32,659 nt of DNA. It comes from Paludibacteraceae bacterium. Lineage in GTDB: Bacteria; Bacteroidota; Bacteroidia; Bacteroidales; Paludibacteraceae. The notes under the pieces were generated by a model that was given only the letters and a program-made list of their open reading frames with translations, was not told the origin of the DNA and did no database searches. The number at the start of each line of letters is the position of its first letter. Positions within the stretch are counted from its first letter, which is position 1. A program made the position numbers and the translations under genes. The stretch lies in assembly GCA_024401515.1 (NCBI GenBank), contig JAKSKY010000020.1, forward strand, positions 1 to 32,659, in the 5' to 3' direction. Positions 1 to 7,751 of the stretch are shown piece after piece.

Positions 1-27
1 TGGTTTCAGCCACTCACCCATCTCACC
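1..27 (-). tRNA. tRNA-Ser, 5' part only (cut by window edge)
   Basis: Read on the minus strand, the first 27 bases give a seven-base acceptor strand (GGTGAGA) and then a D-arm of the form GGTGAGTGG-CTGAAACC. This D-arm is typical of bacterial class II tRNA-Ser. The rest of the tRNA lies outside the window, so the anticodon cannot be read. The promoter-like boxes at 51-82 sit at the right distance upstream. The serine identity rests on the resemblance of the D-arm only. Confidence 0.65.
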
Positions 28-50
28 AAACCCCTTTCGGTTTTGCAGTG

Positions 51-82
51 CAAATTTAGTATTAAAATATGAACCGTGCAAG
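51..82 (-). promoter_or_regulatory. Bacteroidetes-type promoter for the tRNA-Ser
   Basis: On the minus strand TAAATTTG (51-58) forms the -7 box. A TTG-containing -33 element (79-82) lies 20 nt upstream of it. Transcription would start near position 45, about 18 nt before the tRNA. Box spacing and tRNA position agree with the known sigma-ABfr consensus. Confidence 0.6.
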
Positions 83-108
83 ACGATTCACCATTTTTTT
101 TGAAAAAA

Positions 109-1338
109 TCATCCAAAAATTTCTTGGATAATCTTCGTGGTCGCGCCACGGTTCTCATTAACGTAAGCGGCCGCAGCTTCAGAGGCATTCTTCAACGACT
201 CGGAGTTTTCCATTAACAATTTATCCATCAATGGATTATACTCGTCCGCATTGTGAACTGGGAACGCCGCGCCACGATTTACCATATCAACAGCCTCTTG
301 GAAGCGTCCATAATTAGGACCAAATAGGATAGGCATACCATAGACAGCCGCCTCCAACGTATTGTGAATACCAACACCGAATCCACCACCAATATAGGCA
401 ACCTCTCCATATTTATAAATAGAAGAGAGCAATCCGAAGCAATCGATGATCAAGCAATCCGCTTGAGCCGCCTCCTCCTCATTGGTTTTGGTATAAAAAG
501 CGTATGGACGTTTCAATTTCGAAACAATACTATCCAAATGGCCCTGGTGGATCTCATGAGGGGCCAAAATCATCTTCACGCCAGGATGTTCATTGAAGTA
601 GGCGCAGATAATATCCTCATCTTTGGGCCATGAACTTCCCGCCACAATCACCTTAAATCCTTGTTTGAAAGAGGAAACTATCGGCAATTCCTTGGATTTA
701 GCCGCGATGTCAGCTACCCTATCAAATCGGGTATCACCTGTCAAAGAGGCATTTGTCACCCCGACAGAGGCCAACAAATCCAAAGACTTTTGATTCTGAA
801 CAAAGAGATGGTTAAAGCAATGAAGCACCTTACGGTACCATCCGCCATACCATTTGAAGAAGGCTTGTTCCTCACGGAAAATCGCGGAGACAATATAGGT
901 TGGTATATTACGTTTCTTCAAGCCGGAAATATAATTCATCCAAAACTCGTACTTAATAAAAATAGCGCAAGCCGGATTTACCGTATCCAAGAAACGTTTC
1001 GCTCCCCACGAGGTATCAATCGGAAGATAGCAGACAATATCGGCACCATCGTAATTTTTTCTCACCTCATAACCCGAAGGCGAGAAGAAAGTAAGAATAA
1101 TCTTATATTCAGGCTTAATCTTTTTGATTTGTTCAATCACAGGTCTACCCTGCTCAAATTCGCCCAATGAAGCGGCATGGACCCAAACATACTTGCTGTT
1201 CGCGTCTATCCTCTCCGATATGTATTCGATAACACCTTTTCTACCCCCAATGAATTTTGCGGCCTTATCGTTCCAGAAAGAAGCCACCCATACACCGAAG
1301 TGGTATATGAGTAGCCCTAAATCATAAAATAATTTCAT
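109..1338 (-). CDS. waaA: 3-deoxy-D-manno-octulosonic acid (Kdo) transferase
   Basis: This 409-residue protein is a GT30 glycosyltransferase, which moves Kdo from CMP-Kdo to lipid A precursor at the inner face of the cytoplasmic membrane during LPS core synthesis. The N-terminus is a hydrophobic anchor (about residues 4-22). The family motif ASLGEFEQGRP follows, and its first Glu (E60) corresponds to the catalytic base of characterised WaaA proteins. Near the C-terminus is the nucleotide-sugar binding stretch GGGFGVGIHNTLEAAVYG, with FGPNYGRFQEA after it. Length is normal for the family. The gene begins 4 nt after gltX ends, so the two are probably co-transcribed. No GC-rich terminator hairpin is visible after its stop. 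Confidence 0.95.
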   Translation of the reverse strand: MKLFYDLGLLIYHFGVWVASFWNDKAAKFIGGRKGVIEYISERIDANSKYVWVHAASLGEFEQGRPVIEQIKKIKPEYKIILTFFSPSGYEVRKNYDGADIVCYLPIDTSWGAKRFLDTVNPACAIFIKYEFWMNYISGLKKRNIPTYIVSAIFREEQAFFKWYGGWYRKVLHCFNHLFVQNQKSLDLLASVGVTNASLTGDTRFDRVADIAAKSKELPIVSSFKQGFKVIVAGSSWPKDEDIICAYFNEHPGVKMILAPHEIHQGHLDSIVSKLKRPYAFYTKTNEEEAAQADCLIIDCFGLLSSIYKYGEVAYIGGGFGVGIHNTLEAAVYGMPILFGPNYGRFQEAVDMVNRGAAFPVHNADEYNPLMDKLLMENSESLKNASEAAAAYVNENRGATTKIIQEIFG

Positions 1339-1342
1339 TCTA

Positions 1343-2863
1343 TTATTTAATTACTTCCAAAGCTCTATTGACACGCGCGATCGTCTCCTCCTTACCCAAA
1401 ATATCAATGATATTGAAGATATGAGGTCCCTTAGCAGCGCCTACCAATGTGATACGGAATGAGTTCATCACGGTTCCCAAATTGTAACCCTTTGACGCTA
1501 CCCAATCCAAAACGAGCTGTTCGTTTTCAGTCACTTTAGAGAAATCCTCGATTCCCTTCAAGACCTCCACCAACTCACGCAAGCATTGCGGACTCTCCTC
1601 TTTCCATCTCTTCTTCAAAGATTTCTCGTCATATTCTGTTGGCGCCTCAAAGAAGAAGCTGGTCTGATCCCACAACTCCTTAGGGAAAGAGATTCTCTCC
1701 TTTACCAAAGAGACGATGTAAGCCAATTTGTCAAATGGACAATTAATATTCTTCTCCTTCAAAGTAGGTTCGAACATGCGAGCCACCTCCTCGTTGGATT
1801 TTTGGAGCAAATACTCATGGTTGAACCACATACCCTTCTCATAATTGAAACGGGCACCAGACTTACTGATACGATCGATTGAGAATAGATCGATCAACTC
1901 CTGCATGGTCATCATCTCCTTGTCGTTTCCAGGATTCCATCCCAACAAAGCCAAGAAGTTGACAACAGCCTCAGGCAAATAGCCAGACTCACGGTATCCA
2001 GAAGAGATATCTCCACTCTTAGGATCCTTCCATTGCAATGGGAAGACAGGGAAGCCCAACTTGTCACCATCACGCTTGCTCAACTTACCGTTACCTTCTG
2101 GCTTCAACAACAAAGGCAAGTGGGCAAAGCGAGGCATCGTATCCTCCCAACCCAAATAACGGTACAACAAAACGTGCAATGGCGCGGATGGCAACCACTC
2201 CTCACCACGGATCACATGGGTAATCTCCATCAAATGGTCATCCACAATATTCGCCAAGTGATAGGTAGGCAATTCATCTGCGGCCTTGTACAAAACCTTA
2301 TCATCCAAAATGTTGGAATTGATCACCACCTTACCTCTTACCATGTCGTCCACCTCGATGTCCTCATCAGGCTCCACCTTGATACGAACCACATATTTTT
2401 CACCAGCCGCAATTCTACGGTTCACCTCCTCTTCGCTCAATGTCAAAGAGTTGACACCTGTCATACGAGTGTGGGAATCATATTGGAAATTAGCGATCTC
2501 ATTACGTTTAGCCTCCAACTCCTCAGGTGTATCGAAAGCATAATAGGCGTGACCGCTCTCGATCAATTGCTTCACATAAATCTTATAGATGTCACGACGC
2601 TCGCTTTGACGGTAAGGGCCATTAGGACCTCCCACACCGACACCCTCGTCAAAAGTGATGCCCAACCACTTGAACGACTCGATAATGTAGTCTTCCGCAC
2701 CTGGAACGAAACGTTGCGAATCGGTATCCTCAATTCTCAACAACAAATCACCACCGTTCTTCTTTGCGAACAAGTAATTATACAAACAGGTTCTTACACC
2801 ACCAATGTGCAAAGGGCCTGTCGGACTTGGTGCGAAACGCACGCGAACTTTTCTATCTGCCAT
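1343..2863 (-). CDS. gltX: Glutamyl-tRNA synthetase
   Basis: Class I aminoacyl-tRNA synthetase of 506 residues that charges tRNA-Glu in the cytosol. The HIGH signature appears as [11 protein letters not shown] near the N-terminus and the KMSKS loop as [11 protein letters not shown] in the middle. After that loop is a stretch ([14 protein letters not shown]) of the kind I associate with Bacteroidetes GltX. The reading frame extends to an ATG at 2878, but I prefer the internal ATG at 2863 ([10 protein letters not shown]). Family members begin there, and the -7 box at 2890-2897 would leave almost no leader for the longer form. It heads a gltX-waaA unit. Confidence 0.95.
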   Translation of the reverse strand: MADRKVRVRFAPSPTGPLHIGGVRTCLYNYLFAKKNGGDLLLRIEDTDSQRFVPGAEDYIIESFKWLGITFDEGVGVGGPNGPYRQSERRDIYKIYVKQLIESGHAYYAFDTPEELEAKRNEIANFQYDSHTRMTGVNSLTLSEEEVNRRIAAGEKYVVRIKVEPDEDIEVDDMVRGKVVINSNILDDKVLYKAADELPTYHLANIVDDHLMEITHVIRGEEWLPSAPLHVLLYRYLGWEDTMPRFAHLPLLLKPEGNGKLSKRDGDKLGFPVFPLQWKDPKSGDISSGYRESGYLPEAVVNFLALLGWNPGNDKEMMTMQELIDLFSIDRISKSGARFNYEKGMWFNHEYLLQKSNEEVARMFEPTLKEKNINCPFDKLAYIVSLVKERISFPKELWDQTSFFFEAPTEYDEKSLKKRWKEESPQCLRELVEVLKGIEDFSKVTENEQLVLDWVASKGYNLGTVMNSFRITLVGAAKGPHIFNIIDILGKEETIARVNRALEVIK

Positions 2864-2889
2864 ATCTTTCATATTCAAATTTCAGAGGG

Positions 2890-2897
2890 CAAATTTA
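2890..2897 (-). promoter_or_regulatory. Probable -7 box for gltX-waaA
   Basis: The minus-strand sequence TAAATTTG matches TAnnTTTG exactly. No convincing TTTG is found at the -33 distance, so this rests on one box. A start near 2884 would leave about 20 nt before the ATG at 2863. Confidence 0.4.
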
Positions 2898-2914
2898 CAA
2901 AATAGTAAAAGATA

Positions 2915-2948
2915 TTTGGCCATATATCTTCGAAAATATATAATTTTG
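2915..2948 (+). promoter_or_regulatory. Probable promoter for nspC
   Basis: TTTG (2915-2918) and TAATTTTG (2941-2948) are separated by 22 nt, slightly longer than the usual 19-21. The predicted start is about 15 nt before the nspC ATG. The region between gltX and nspC therefore holds divergent promoters. Confidence 0.45.
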
Positions 2949-2968
2949 AGGAATTAAACAGATATGAT

Positions 2969-4108
2969 ATGATTGACTACAGCCAAATTCCTTCTCCATC
3001 CTATGTGTTGGACGAAGTTAGACTTAGAAAAAACCTCGAATTAATCCGCTCCGTCAAAGAGCGTTCAGGAGCCGACATCATACTCGCTTTCAAAGCATTC
3101 GCTTTATGGAAAGCCTTCCCTATCATCAAGGAATATATCCAATATTCCACCGCCAGCTCCCTCTCCGAGGCAAGATTGGCTTATGAGGAGATGGGCAACC
3201 TTGCCCACACCTACTCACCCGCCTACACGGATGAGGAGTTCCCTGAAATCGCCTCGTTAAGTAGTCATATCACCTTCAACTCCATCCAGCAATACGAGAG
3301 AAGAAGAGCTCAAATCGAGGCAATGGATCGCCACATCTCTTGCGGTCTTCGGGTCAATCCAGAGTATTCAGAGGTGGAGACTGAAATCTACAACCCATGC
3401 GCACCAGGCTCCCGTCTGGGTATCACCATCGATAAATTCGGAGAGGAACTTCCTCAAGGAATCGAAGGATTCCACTGCCATGCACTTTGTGAATCCTCTT
3501 CCTACGACTTCGAAAAATTACTAAATGCGTTCGAAGGAAAATTCGCTAAATTCTTACCCAAACTCAAATGGGTCAATTTCGGTGGGGGACATTTGATGAC
3601 ACGCAAAGACTACGACGTGGAACACCTCATTAAAACCATCCAAGAATTCCGGGGCAGATATCCTTGGCTAAAGGTTATCCTCGAGCCAGGAAGCGCATTC
3701 GCATGGCAAACCGGAGAGTTGGTCGCAAGCGTCGTGGATATTGTGGAGAACCATGGCATTAAAACCGCCATCCTAAATGTCTCATTCGCCTGCCACATGC
3801 CAGACTGTCTGGAGATGCCTTACAAGCCAGCTATTCTCGGCGCCACCGACGAAGTGGAGGGCAAACCCACTTACCGAATGGGAGGCAACAGCTGTCTCTC
3901 AGGCGATTACGTCGGCAGTTGGTCATTCGACCACGAATTGCAGGTGGGCGAACAAATCGTGTTCATGGATATGATCCATTACACAACGGTCAAGACCACC
4001 ATGTTCAACGGAGTCTCCCACCCTTCGCTCTATATATGGACTAAAGAGAACCAACCCGTTCTTTTGAGGAAGTTTGGTTACGAGGATTACAAAAACAGAA
4101 TGGCTTAA
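2969..4108 (+). CDS. nspC: Carboxynorspermidine/carboxyspermidine decarboxylase
   Basis: A 379-residue PLP enzyme of the alanine-racemase-like fold (fold type III). The family decarboxylates carboxynorspermidine or carboxyspermidine, the last step of the aspartate-semialdehyde-dependent polyamine route found in Vibrio and many Bacteroidetes. The N-terminus IPSPSYVLDE is characteristic. The PLP lysine is K42 in ILAFKAFALW, the glycine loop is NFGGGHLM, and EPGSAF and the active-site Cys region NSCLSGDYVG follow. The partner dehydrogenase is not in this window. It is monocistronic: followed by the tRNA cluster with its own promoter. Which polyamine it makes cannot be told from sequence. Confidence 0.92.
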   Translation: MIDYSQIPSPSYVLDEVRLRKNLELIRSVKERSGADIILAFKAFALWKAFPIIKEYIQYSTASSLSEARLAYEEMGNLAHTYSPAYTDEEFPEIASLSSHITFNSIQQYERRRAQIEAMDRHISCGLRVNPEYSEVETEIYNPCAPGSRLGITIDKFGEELPQGIEGFHCHALCESSSYDFEKLLNAFEGKFAKFLPKLKWVNFGGGHLMTRKDYDVEHLIKTIQEFRGRYPWLKVILEPGSAFAWQTGELVASVVDIVENHGIKTAILNVSFACHMPDCLEMPYKPAILGATDEVEGKPTYRMGGNSCLSGDYVGSWSFDHELQVGEQIVFMDMIHYTTVKTTMFNGVSHPSLYIWTKENQPVLLRKFGYEDYKNRMA

Positions 4109-4165
4109 TTTTCAATAGATTAAGAAAAAAAATTCATTTTACGCAAAAAAAAGTTGCCCAAACAC

Positions 4166-4195
4166 TTGCAGAGTACGAGAAAAGCAGTACCTTTG
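4166..4195 (+). promoter_or_regulatory. Promoter of the tRNA-Gly/tRNA-Leu cluster
   Basis: TTGC (4166-4169) and TACCTTTG (4188-4195) are 18-19 nt apart, a good match to the Bacteroidetes consensus. Downstream is a small leader hairpin (GATAAC at 4211-4216, GTTATC at 4221-4226), followed by the tRNA-like sequences. Confidence 0.65.
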
Positions 4196-4245
4196 CATCG
4201 CAATCGCAAAGATAACGAAGGTTATCAACATAGCGTAAGGCACTT

Positions 4246-4281
4246 GCGAAAATAGCTCAGTTGGTAGAGCACAACCTTGCC
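4246..4281 (+). pseudogene. 5' half of tRNA-Gly (partial duplicate)
   Basis: These 36 bases are identical to the first 36 bases of the complete tRNA-Gly at 4360-4432, from the acceptor strand through the anticodon GCC. The identity stops exactly after the anticodon. Next comes a short hairpin (CCGAT, AAA, ATCGG), and then CAACCTTGGCAAG, the reverse complement of the anticodon 3' arm (CTTGCCAAGGTTG). No T-arm or 3' acceptor strand follows, so it cannot make a normal tRNA. It lies between the promoter and the intact gene and must be transcribed with it. Confidence 0.8.
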
Positions 4282-4359
4282 CCGATAAAATCGGAAATGG
4301 TTTTCAACCTTGGCAAGACGATGCGAAACACGAGTGAAGATAGCAACAAAATAAAATTT

Positions 4360-4432
4360 GCGAAAATAGCTCAGTTGGTAGAGCACAACCTTGCCAAGGT
4401 TGGGGTCGCGGGTTCGAGTCCCGTTTTTCGCT
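4360..4432 (+). tRNA. tRNA-Gly (GCC)
   Basis: A complete 73-nt cloverleaf: acceptor GCGAAAA/TTTTCGC, D-arm GCTC-AGTTGGTA-GAGC, anticodon stem CAACC/GGTTG with loop TTGCCAA (anticodon GCC), T-arm GCGGG-TTCGAGT-CCCGT, discriminator T. The CCA end is not encoded. Confidence 0.97.
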
Positions 4433-4442
4433 CAACTCTCGG

Positions 4443-4471
4443 ACAGAATCTCACGATTCTGTTTCTTTTTT
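4443..4471 (+). terminator. Terminator-like hairpin between the two tRNAs
   Basis: ACAGAATC (4443-4450), loop TCAC and GATTCTGT (4455-4462) form an 8-bp stem followed by TTCTTTTTT. It has the form of an intrinsic terminator. It ends 2 nt before tRNA-Leu, leaving no room for a separate promoter. It may be leaky, or may act as a processing spacer. Confidence 0.6.
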
Positions 4472-4473
4472 AA

Positions 4474-4557
4474 GCCCAGGTGGTGGAATTGGTAGACACG
4501 CTACTTTGAGGGGGTAGTGCCGGTTTCGGCGTGTGAGTTCGAATCTCATCTTGGGCA
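4474..4557 (+). tRNA. tRNA-Leu (GAG)
   Basis: A class II tRNA of 84 nt. Acceptor GCCCAGG pairs with CTTGGGC, the D-arm is leucine-type, the anticodon loop is TTGAGGG (anticodon GAG), the variable arm is long (TGCCGGTTTCGGCG), and the T-arm TGAGTTCGAATCTCA is clear. Discriminator A; CCA not encoded. It probably depends on the promoter before tRNA-Gly. Confidence 0.95.
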
Positions 4558-4625
4558 CTCCAGAAAAACAGCTCTTACAAATATCCTTTCAGTTTGTTTG
4601 AAAATCCAAAGCATATATTACGAAT

Positions 4626-4652
4626 CAAATAGTGTGTTTTAACAAATAGTGT
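4626..4652 (+). repeat. 10-bp direct repeat upstream of the lipoprotein gene
   Basis: CAAATAGTGT occurs at 4626-4635 and again at 4643-4652, a period of 17 bp, ending 19 nt before the start codon at 4672. This could be a regulator site or chance in AT-rich DNA. No clear promoter boxes were found for this gene. Confidence 0.5.
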
Positions 4653-4671
4653 AATTAAAATTGGGGATTTT

Positions 4672-5301
4672 ATGAATTTCAAAATTTCAGCTAAATCATT
4701 TCTTTTCTTAGCATTAGCAAGCACATTGCTTTTTTCATGCAAAAAAGAGGATGATGATTTTCTAGAGGGAGACCCTACACAAATCGAGGATCCAGATCAC
4801 AACGCATTGACAGGACAGTACGGTATTAACGCACTCTTCCCTAAGGAGGGTTGGACCAACAGTTACTTGGACACTTTCCCTGAAATCATGCATAGTTACT
4901 ACGACAAATACAGAAGCAACGCTGTATTTGCGGCAAGGAAAGAGGATAAAATCGGCGATTTAGGTTTCGATTCTGAGATGTATCTCATGAGATTCTATAT
5001 GCCAGCCAACAGCGCAAGCGAAGCGAAAGAGATTGCCAAAGACTATAAAAGTTATCTATACGACGCATTCCCTTACTACCAAAACGTCTCTAATATCGAG
5101 GAGACAAAAATCGGTAGAGATAATTACGAGGCCAGCTATTTCGAGGCTCAAAGGACACCAGAATATGGCGAAGCCATCGAACATGTCTATATTATTTACA
5201 ACAACAAGACCCTTTATGGCGTAAACGTCTTGTTGGCCAAGGATAAAGAGGAGGCTCTTGATGAATTCCTCGACATCCTAAAGACATTGAAGCTAGACTA
5301 A
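4672..5301 (+). CDS. Lipoprotein of unknown function
   Basis: A 209-residue protein with a lipoprotein signal peptide: hydrophobic stretch FLFLALASTLLFSC with the lipid-modified Cys at about residue 23, then KKEDDD. An acidic tail directly after the Cys resembles the surface-export signal of Bacteroidetes lipoproteins, so it may be displayed on the cell surface. The mature part is mixed alpha/beta, with many Tyr and Lys (YDKYRSN, DYKSYLYDAFPYY), and has no motif I recognise. It stands alone between the tRNA cluster and a strong terminator at 5321. Confidence 0.85.
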   Translation: MNFKISAKSFLFLALASTLLFSCKKEDDDFLEGDPTQIEDPDHNALTGQYGINALFPKEGWTNSYLDTFPEIMHSYYDKYRSNAVFAARKEDKIGDLGFDSEMYLMRFYMPANSASEAKEIAKDYKSYLYDAFPYYQNVSNIEETKIGRDNYEASYFEAQRTPEYGEAIEHVYIIYNNKTLYGVNVLLAKDKEEALDEFLDILKTLKLD

Positions 5302-5320
5302 GACTCCCCTACTTATACAG

Positions 5321-5356
5321 AACGGCATTGTGGCTTTCCGCAATGCCGTTTTCTTT
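5321..5356 (+). terminator. Intrinsic terminator
   Basis: AACGGCATTG and CAATGCCGTT form a 10-bp perfect stem with a 10-nt loop, followed by TTCTTTT. It closes the lipoprotein gene. Confidence 0.85.
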
Positions 5357-5429
5357 TGTACGAAGCGGTCATGTCTACATTGAAAAAGTTAAAAAATGCT
5401 TAAAAATGCATATTCTAAAATCGACTCAT

Positions 5430-5437
5430 TATCTTTG
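5430..5437 (+). promoter_or_regulatory. -7 box for the DUF2147 gene
   Basis: TATCTTTG matches TAnnTTTG exactly and lies 32 nt before the start codon. The -33 region is poor (AATGC near 5406-5409). Confidence 0.45.
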
Positions 5438-5469
5438 CGGCACAATTAAAAGCAGAAAGTACAATAGAG

Positions 5470-5913
5470 ATGAAAAAATTAGCAATTTCACTTATCATGC
5501 TTTGCGCATGGATCCTCCCTACCCTAGCGCAACAATTCGCGGGGGACAAAATCATTGGCGAGTATTGGGTAACACATGACGACGAGAAATCCAAAGTACG
5601 TTTTACCAAGATTGGACCAAACGCCTACAGGGCACAAGTGATTTGGCTAAATAAGGAGAAGGACGAGAAAGGCAATATCAGAAGAGACCCTAAAAATCCG
5701 GACCCATCAAAGAGAAACACGCCTGCCAGCAATATCGTGCTGATTGACAAGATCTCTTACGAAGATGGTGAATGGGCAGGAGGAGACATCTACGATCCAA
5801 CCAGAGGAAAATATTTCACCGTATGCGCATGGTTCAAAGATGACAAAACACTCTGCGTCAAAGGTTCGTGGGGGCCATTCAGCCAAAAGATTTACTGGCC
5901 AAAGATTAAATAA
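5470..5913 (+). CDS. DUF2147 domain secreted protein
   Basis: 147 residues: a Sec signal peptide (MKKLAISLIMLCAWILPTLA, cleavage before QQ) followed by one DUF2147 domain. The domain is recognised from GEYWVTHDDEKSKVRF at its start, AQVIWLNKEKDEKGN in the middle, the GEWAGGDIYDPTRGKYF block, and the end CVKGSWGPFSQKIYWP. Family members are small periplasmic beta-barrel-like proteins of unknown biochemical role, and the length is typical. It has its own promoter box and terminator, so it is probably monocistronic. The name gives the domain, not a proven function. Confidence 0.88.
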   Translation: MKKLAISLIMLCAWILPTLAQQFAGDKIIGEYWVTHDDEKSKVRFTKIGPNAYRAQVIWLNKEKDEKGNIRRDPKNPDPSKRNTPASNIVLIDKISYEDGEWAGGDIYDPTRGKYFTVCAWFKDDKTLCVKGSWGPFSQKIYWPKIK

Positions 5914-5934
5914 CAACAGATTGACAACAAAACA

Positions 5935-5968
5935 AAAAGGGAGGTTCCGCTTGGTTCCTCCCTTTTTT
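5935..5968 (+). terminator. Intrinsic terminator after the DUF2147 gene
   Basis: AAAAAGGGAGG pairs with CCTCCCTTTTTT around a 12-nt loop. The symmetric A and T tracts make it usable from either strand. Confidence 0.8.
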
Positions 5969-6037
5969 CATATCTAACGCCTTACAATCATGTCATCCCA
6001 GAGCCATCATCACAACAATGCATGCAGGGACGAAAGG

Positions 6038-6256
6038 CTATATAGCCAACGAGAGCACGCCCCATTTTCTAACTTTAGGTCGCTTCACAAACCTTGTCAT
6101 AATCCAATACACGATCCAGTAATAAATATCATAAAGAACTGAAAAGAATAGAATAAGCGCAGCAAGCATGCCACCCTGCTCTGGATCGGTAAAATACATT
6201 GTCACCAACAACGCAAATACTAAACCATTATACATTGCAACAACCGCCTTTACCAT
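6038..6256 (-). CDS. Possible small membrane protein
   Basis: An open frame of 72 codons with two hydrophobic segments (about residues 10-23 and 30-53, the second rich in Tyr and Trp) and a basic end (RFVKRPKVRKWG). This pattern suits a small inner-membrane protein with a cytoplasmic C-terminus. I do not recognise a family. Against it, the start codon lies just after the T-tract of the terminator closing the aspartate kinase gene, with no promoter boxes between, so expression would need readthrough. The 5914-6037 stretch beside it shows only the terminator at 5935. Confidence 0.4.
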   Translation of the reverse strand: MVKAVVAMYNGLVFALLVTMYFTDPEQGGMLAALILFFSVLYDIYYWIVYWIMTRFVKRPKVRKWGVLSLAI

Positions 6257-6261
6257 TGAGA

Positions 6262-6304
6262 GAAAACAAAAAAAATGGGAGGCAAGCCATTCGCTAACCT
6301 CCCA
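6262..6304 (-). terminator. Terminator of the aspartate kinase gene
   Basis: On the minus strand TGGGAGG (from 6304-6298) pairs with CCTCCCA (6282-6276), with an inner AGC/GCT, and is followed by a long T-tract (TTTTTTTTGTTTT). Confidence 0.85.
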
Positions 6305-6325
6305 CTAATTTATAAACTAATAATC

Positions 6326-7717
6326 TTAGTCATTCTTCTTCACGCACAACGCCTCATTCAAGGCACAGATGGCAGCACCATAATCCTCACGCTTCAAGAC
6401 GAATTGCATATTCACCTGACGCAAAGATTGAGCGAAGCACTCGATGTTGATGTTGTTGTCATACAACGCCTTCGCCGCACGGCACAAGAATCCAGGATGC
6501 GCAATGTTGGTACCCATACAACATACCAAAGAGACCTCCTTGACAGTCACTTGGTAGAAGTGACGGTTCAACTCATCGATCAACGGCTTGGATGCTGGTT
6601 TGTCCCAAATCACCATTGTAATGCTGTTGGCATTGGTTGACTTCAAAATATAACTGATGTTATACTTCTCAAAGACTTGCATGATACGAAGGTCGAAACC
6701 AACCTCACCCACCATCATAGGGTCATGGATCTCAACCGCAAGCACCTTGTCGGTACCTGAAACAATCTCAATGCGGGATTGTTGAGCGACATAATCCTTG
6801 GAAATAAGGGTTCCAGGATGCTCTGGCTCGAATGTATTCTTGATACGGATGTTGATTCCAGCCATCTCCAACGGCTTAGAAGCCTTAGGGTGGATAGCCT
6901 CCATACCGACATCTGCCAATTGGTCAGCCACCATGAAGTTGGTCATGCCGACAGGAATAGACTTGTCTTTACCGACCAACTTAGGGTCTGCGGATGACAA
7001 GTGGAACTCCTTGTGGATAACAGCCTCGTCAGCCTTCACCTCTACAGCGATCTTAGAGAATGTCACCTCAGAGTATCCACGGTCGAAGGCACGCATAATA
7101 CCCTCTGTACCCTTGGTGTAACCTGTAGCCACACAAAGTGTTCTGGAGAAATCGATACCCTTGAATGCCTTGTGGATGCGCTCATCGATGGTCAACGCCT
7201 CCGAATCGTCGAATCCGCAAAGATCGATGAATGTAGCGTCGATGCCATGGTTTCTGATAATATTCACAGAGTTGAAAGCGGAGTGAGCCTCTCCGATTGA
7301 GGAAAGGATCTCACGAGCGGCCAAGAACAAATCACGCTTGTTCACATAACCGGAAGCGACAACACTGTGCATAGCGGCCAAATAAGCTTTAGCCTTCTCG
7401 ATTCTATCTTTAATGAAGGCGTCGGCCACCTTTTGATCCAACTTGATCTCCTCGTACTTGCGGTTCAAGGCGATCAACTTCTCACAAAGTTCATCCAAAG
7501 CCTCGTTATAGTTCTCATCATTCAAGAACTTCACATAAATACCTGGCTCGCCTGTTTTCTTGTGCTCCAACAACCAGTTAGTCACATTGTTATAGGCTGA
7601 AACCACGAAAATGCGGTTATACAAATCCGCGCCCGATCTCTTACCTTTGATAATGTTGTTCAAGACATCCTTGAACTCGGACATGGAGGTACCTCCAATT
7701 TTCTCTACCGTTAACAT
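6326..7717 (-). CDS. Aspartate kinase, ectoine-type (Ask_Ect-like)
   Basis: 463 residues. Aspartate kinase phosphorylates L-aspartate, the entry to aspartate semialdehyde and from there to Lys, Thr, Met, diaminopimelate and the carboxy-polyamine route. The N-terminal nucleotide motif is KIGGTSM rather than the usual KFGGTS. The central loop is GYTKGTEGIMRAFDRGYSE instead of the canonical GRGGSDYTA. Both are hallmarks of the subfamily first named from ectoine gene clusters. Two ACT-type segments close the protein (around VEIHDPMMVGEVGFD and EVSLVCCMGTNIAHPGFL), as in feedback-regulated kinases. No ectoine genes are present here. It is single, with its own terminator and probable -7 box. The subfamily is an inference from motifs. 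Confidence 0.85.
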   Translation of the reverse strand: MLTVEKIGGTSMSEFKDVLNNIIKGKRSGADLYNRIFVVSAYNNVTNWLLEHKKTGEPGIYVKFLNDENYNEALDELCEKLIALNRKYEEIKLDQKVADAFIKDRIEKAKAYLAAMHSVVASGYVNKRDLFLAAREILSSIGEAHSAFNSVNIIRNHGIDATFIDLCGFDDSEALTIDERIHKAFKGIDFSRTLCVATGYTKGTEGIMRAFDRGYSEVTFSKIAVEVKADEAVIHKEFHLSSADPKLVGKDKSIPVGMTNFMVADQLADVGMEAIHPKASKPLEMAGINIRIKNTFEPEHPGTLISKDYVAQQSRIEIVSGTDKVLAVEIHDPMMVGEVGFDLRIMQVFEKYNISYILKSTNANSITMVIWDKPASKPLIDELNRHFYQVTVKEVSLVCCMGTNIAHPGFLCRAAKALYDNNINIECFAQSLRQVNMQFVLKREDYGAAICALNEALCVKKND

Positions 7718-7743
7718 ATAATTGTTCTTATTAAATTCTTGCG

Positions 7744-7751
7744 CAAATATA
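7744..7751 (-). promoter_or_regulatory. -7 box for the aspartate kinase gene
   Basis: The minus-strand sequence TATATTTG is an exact TAnnTTTG match, 27 nt before the start codon. No TTTG is seen at -33. Confidence 0.45.

Noticed and set aside
661..1170. 169-codon plus-strand frame opposite waaA
   Set aside because: It lies wholly within waaA on the other strand and shows no signal, motif or start context of its own.
2033..2905. 290-codon open frame on the plus strand opposite gltX
   Set aside because: It is fully antisense to a convincing gltX, has no recognisable domain or promoter, and its sequence is the usual reverse-frame shadow.
4261..4473. 70-codon frame across the tRNA cluster
   Set aside because: It runs through the tRNA half-copy and the complete tRNA-Gly, so it is structural RNA sequence and not a protein gene.
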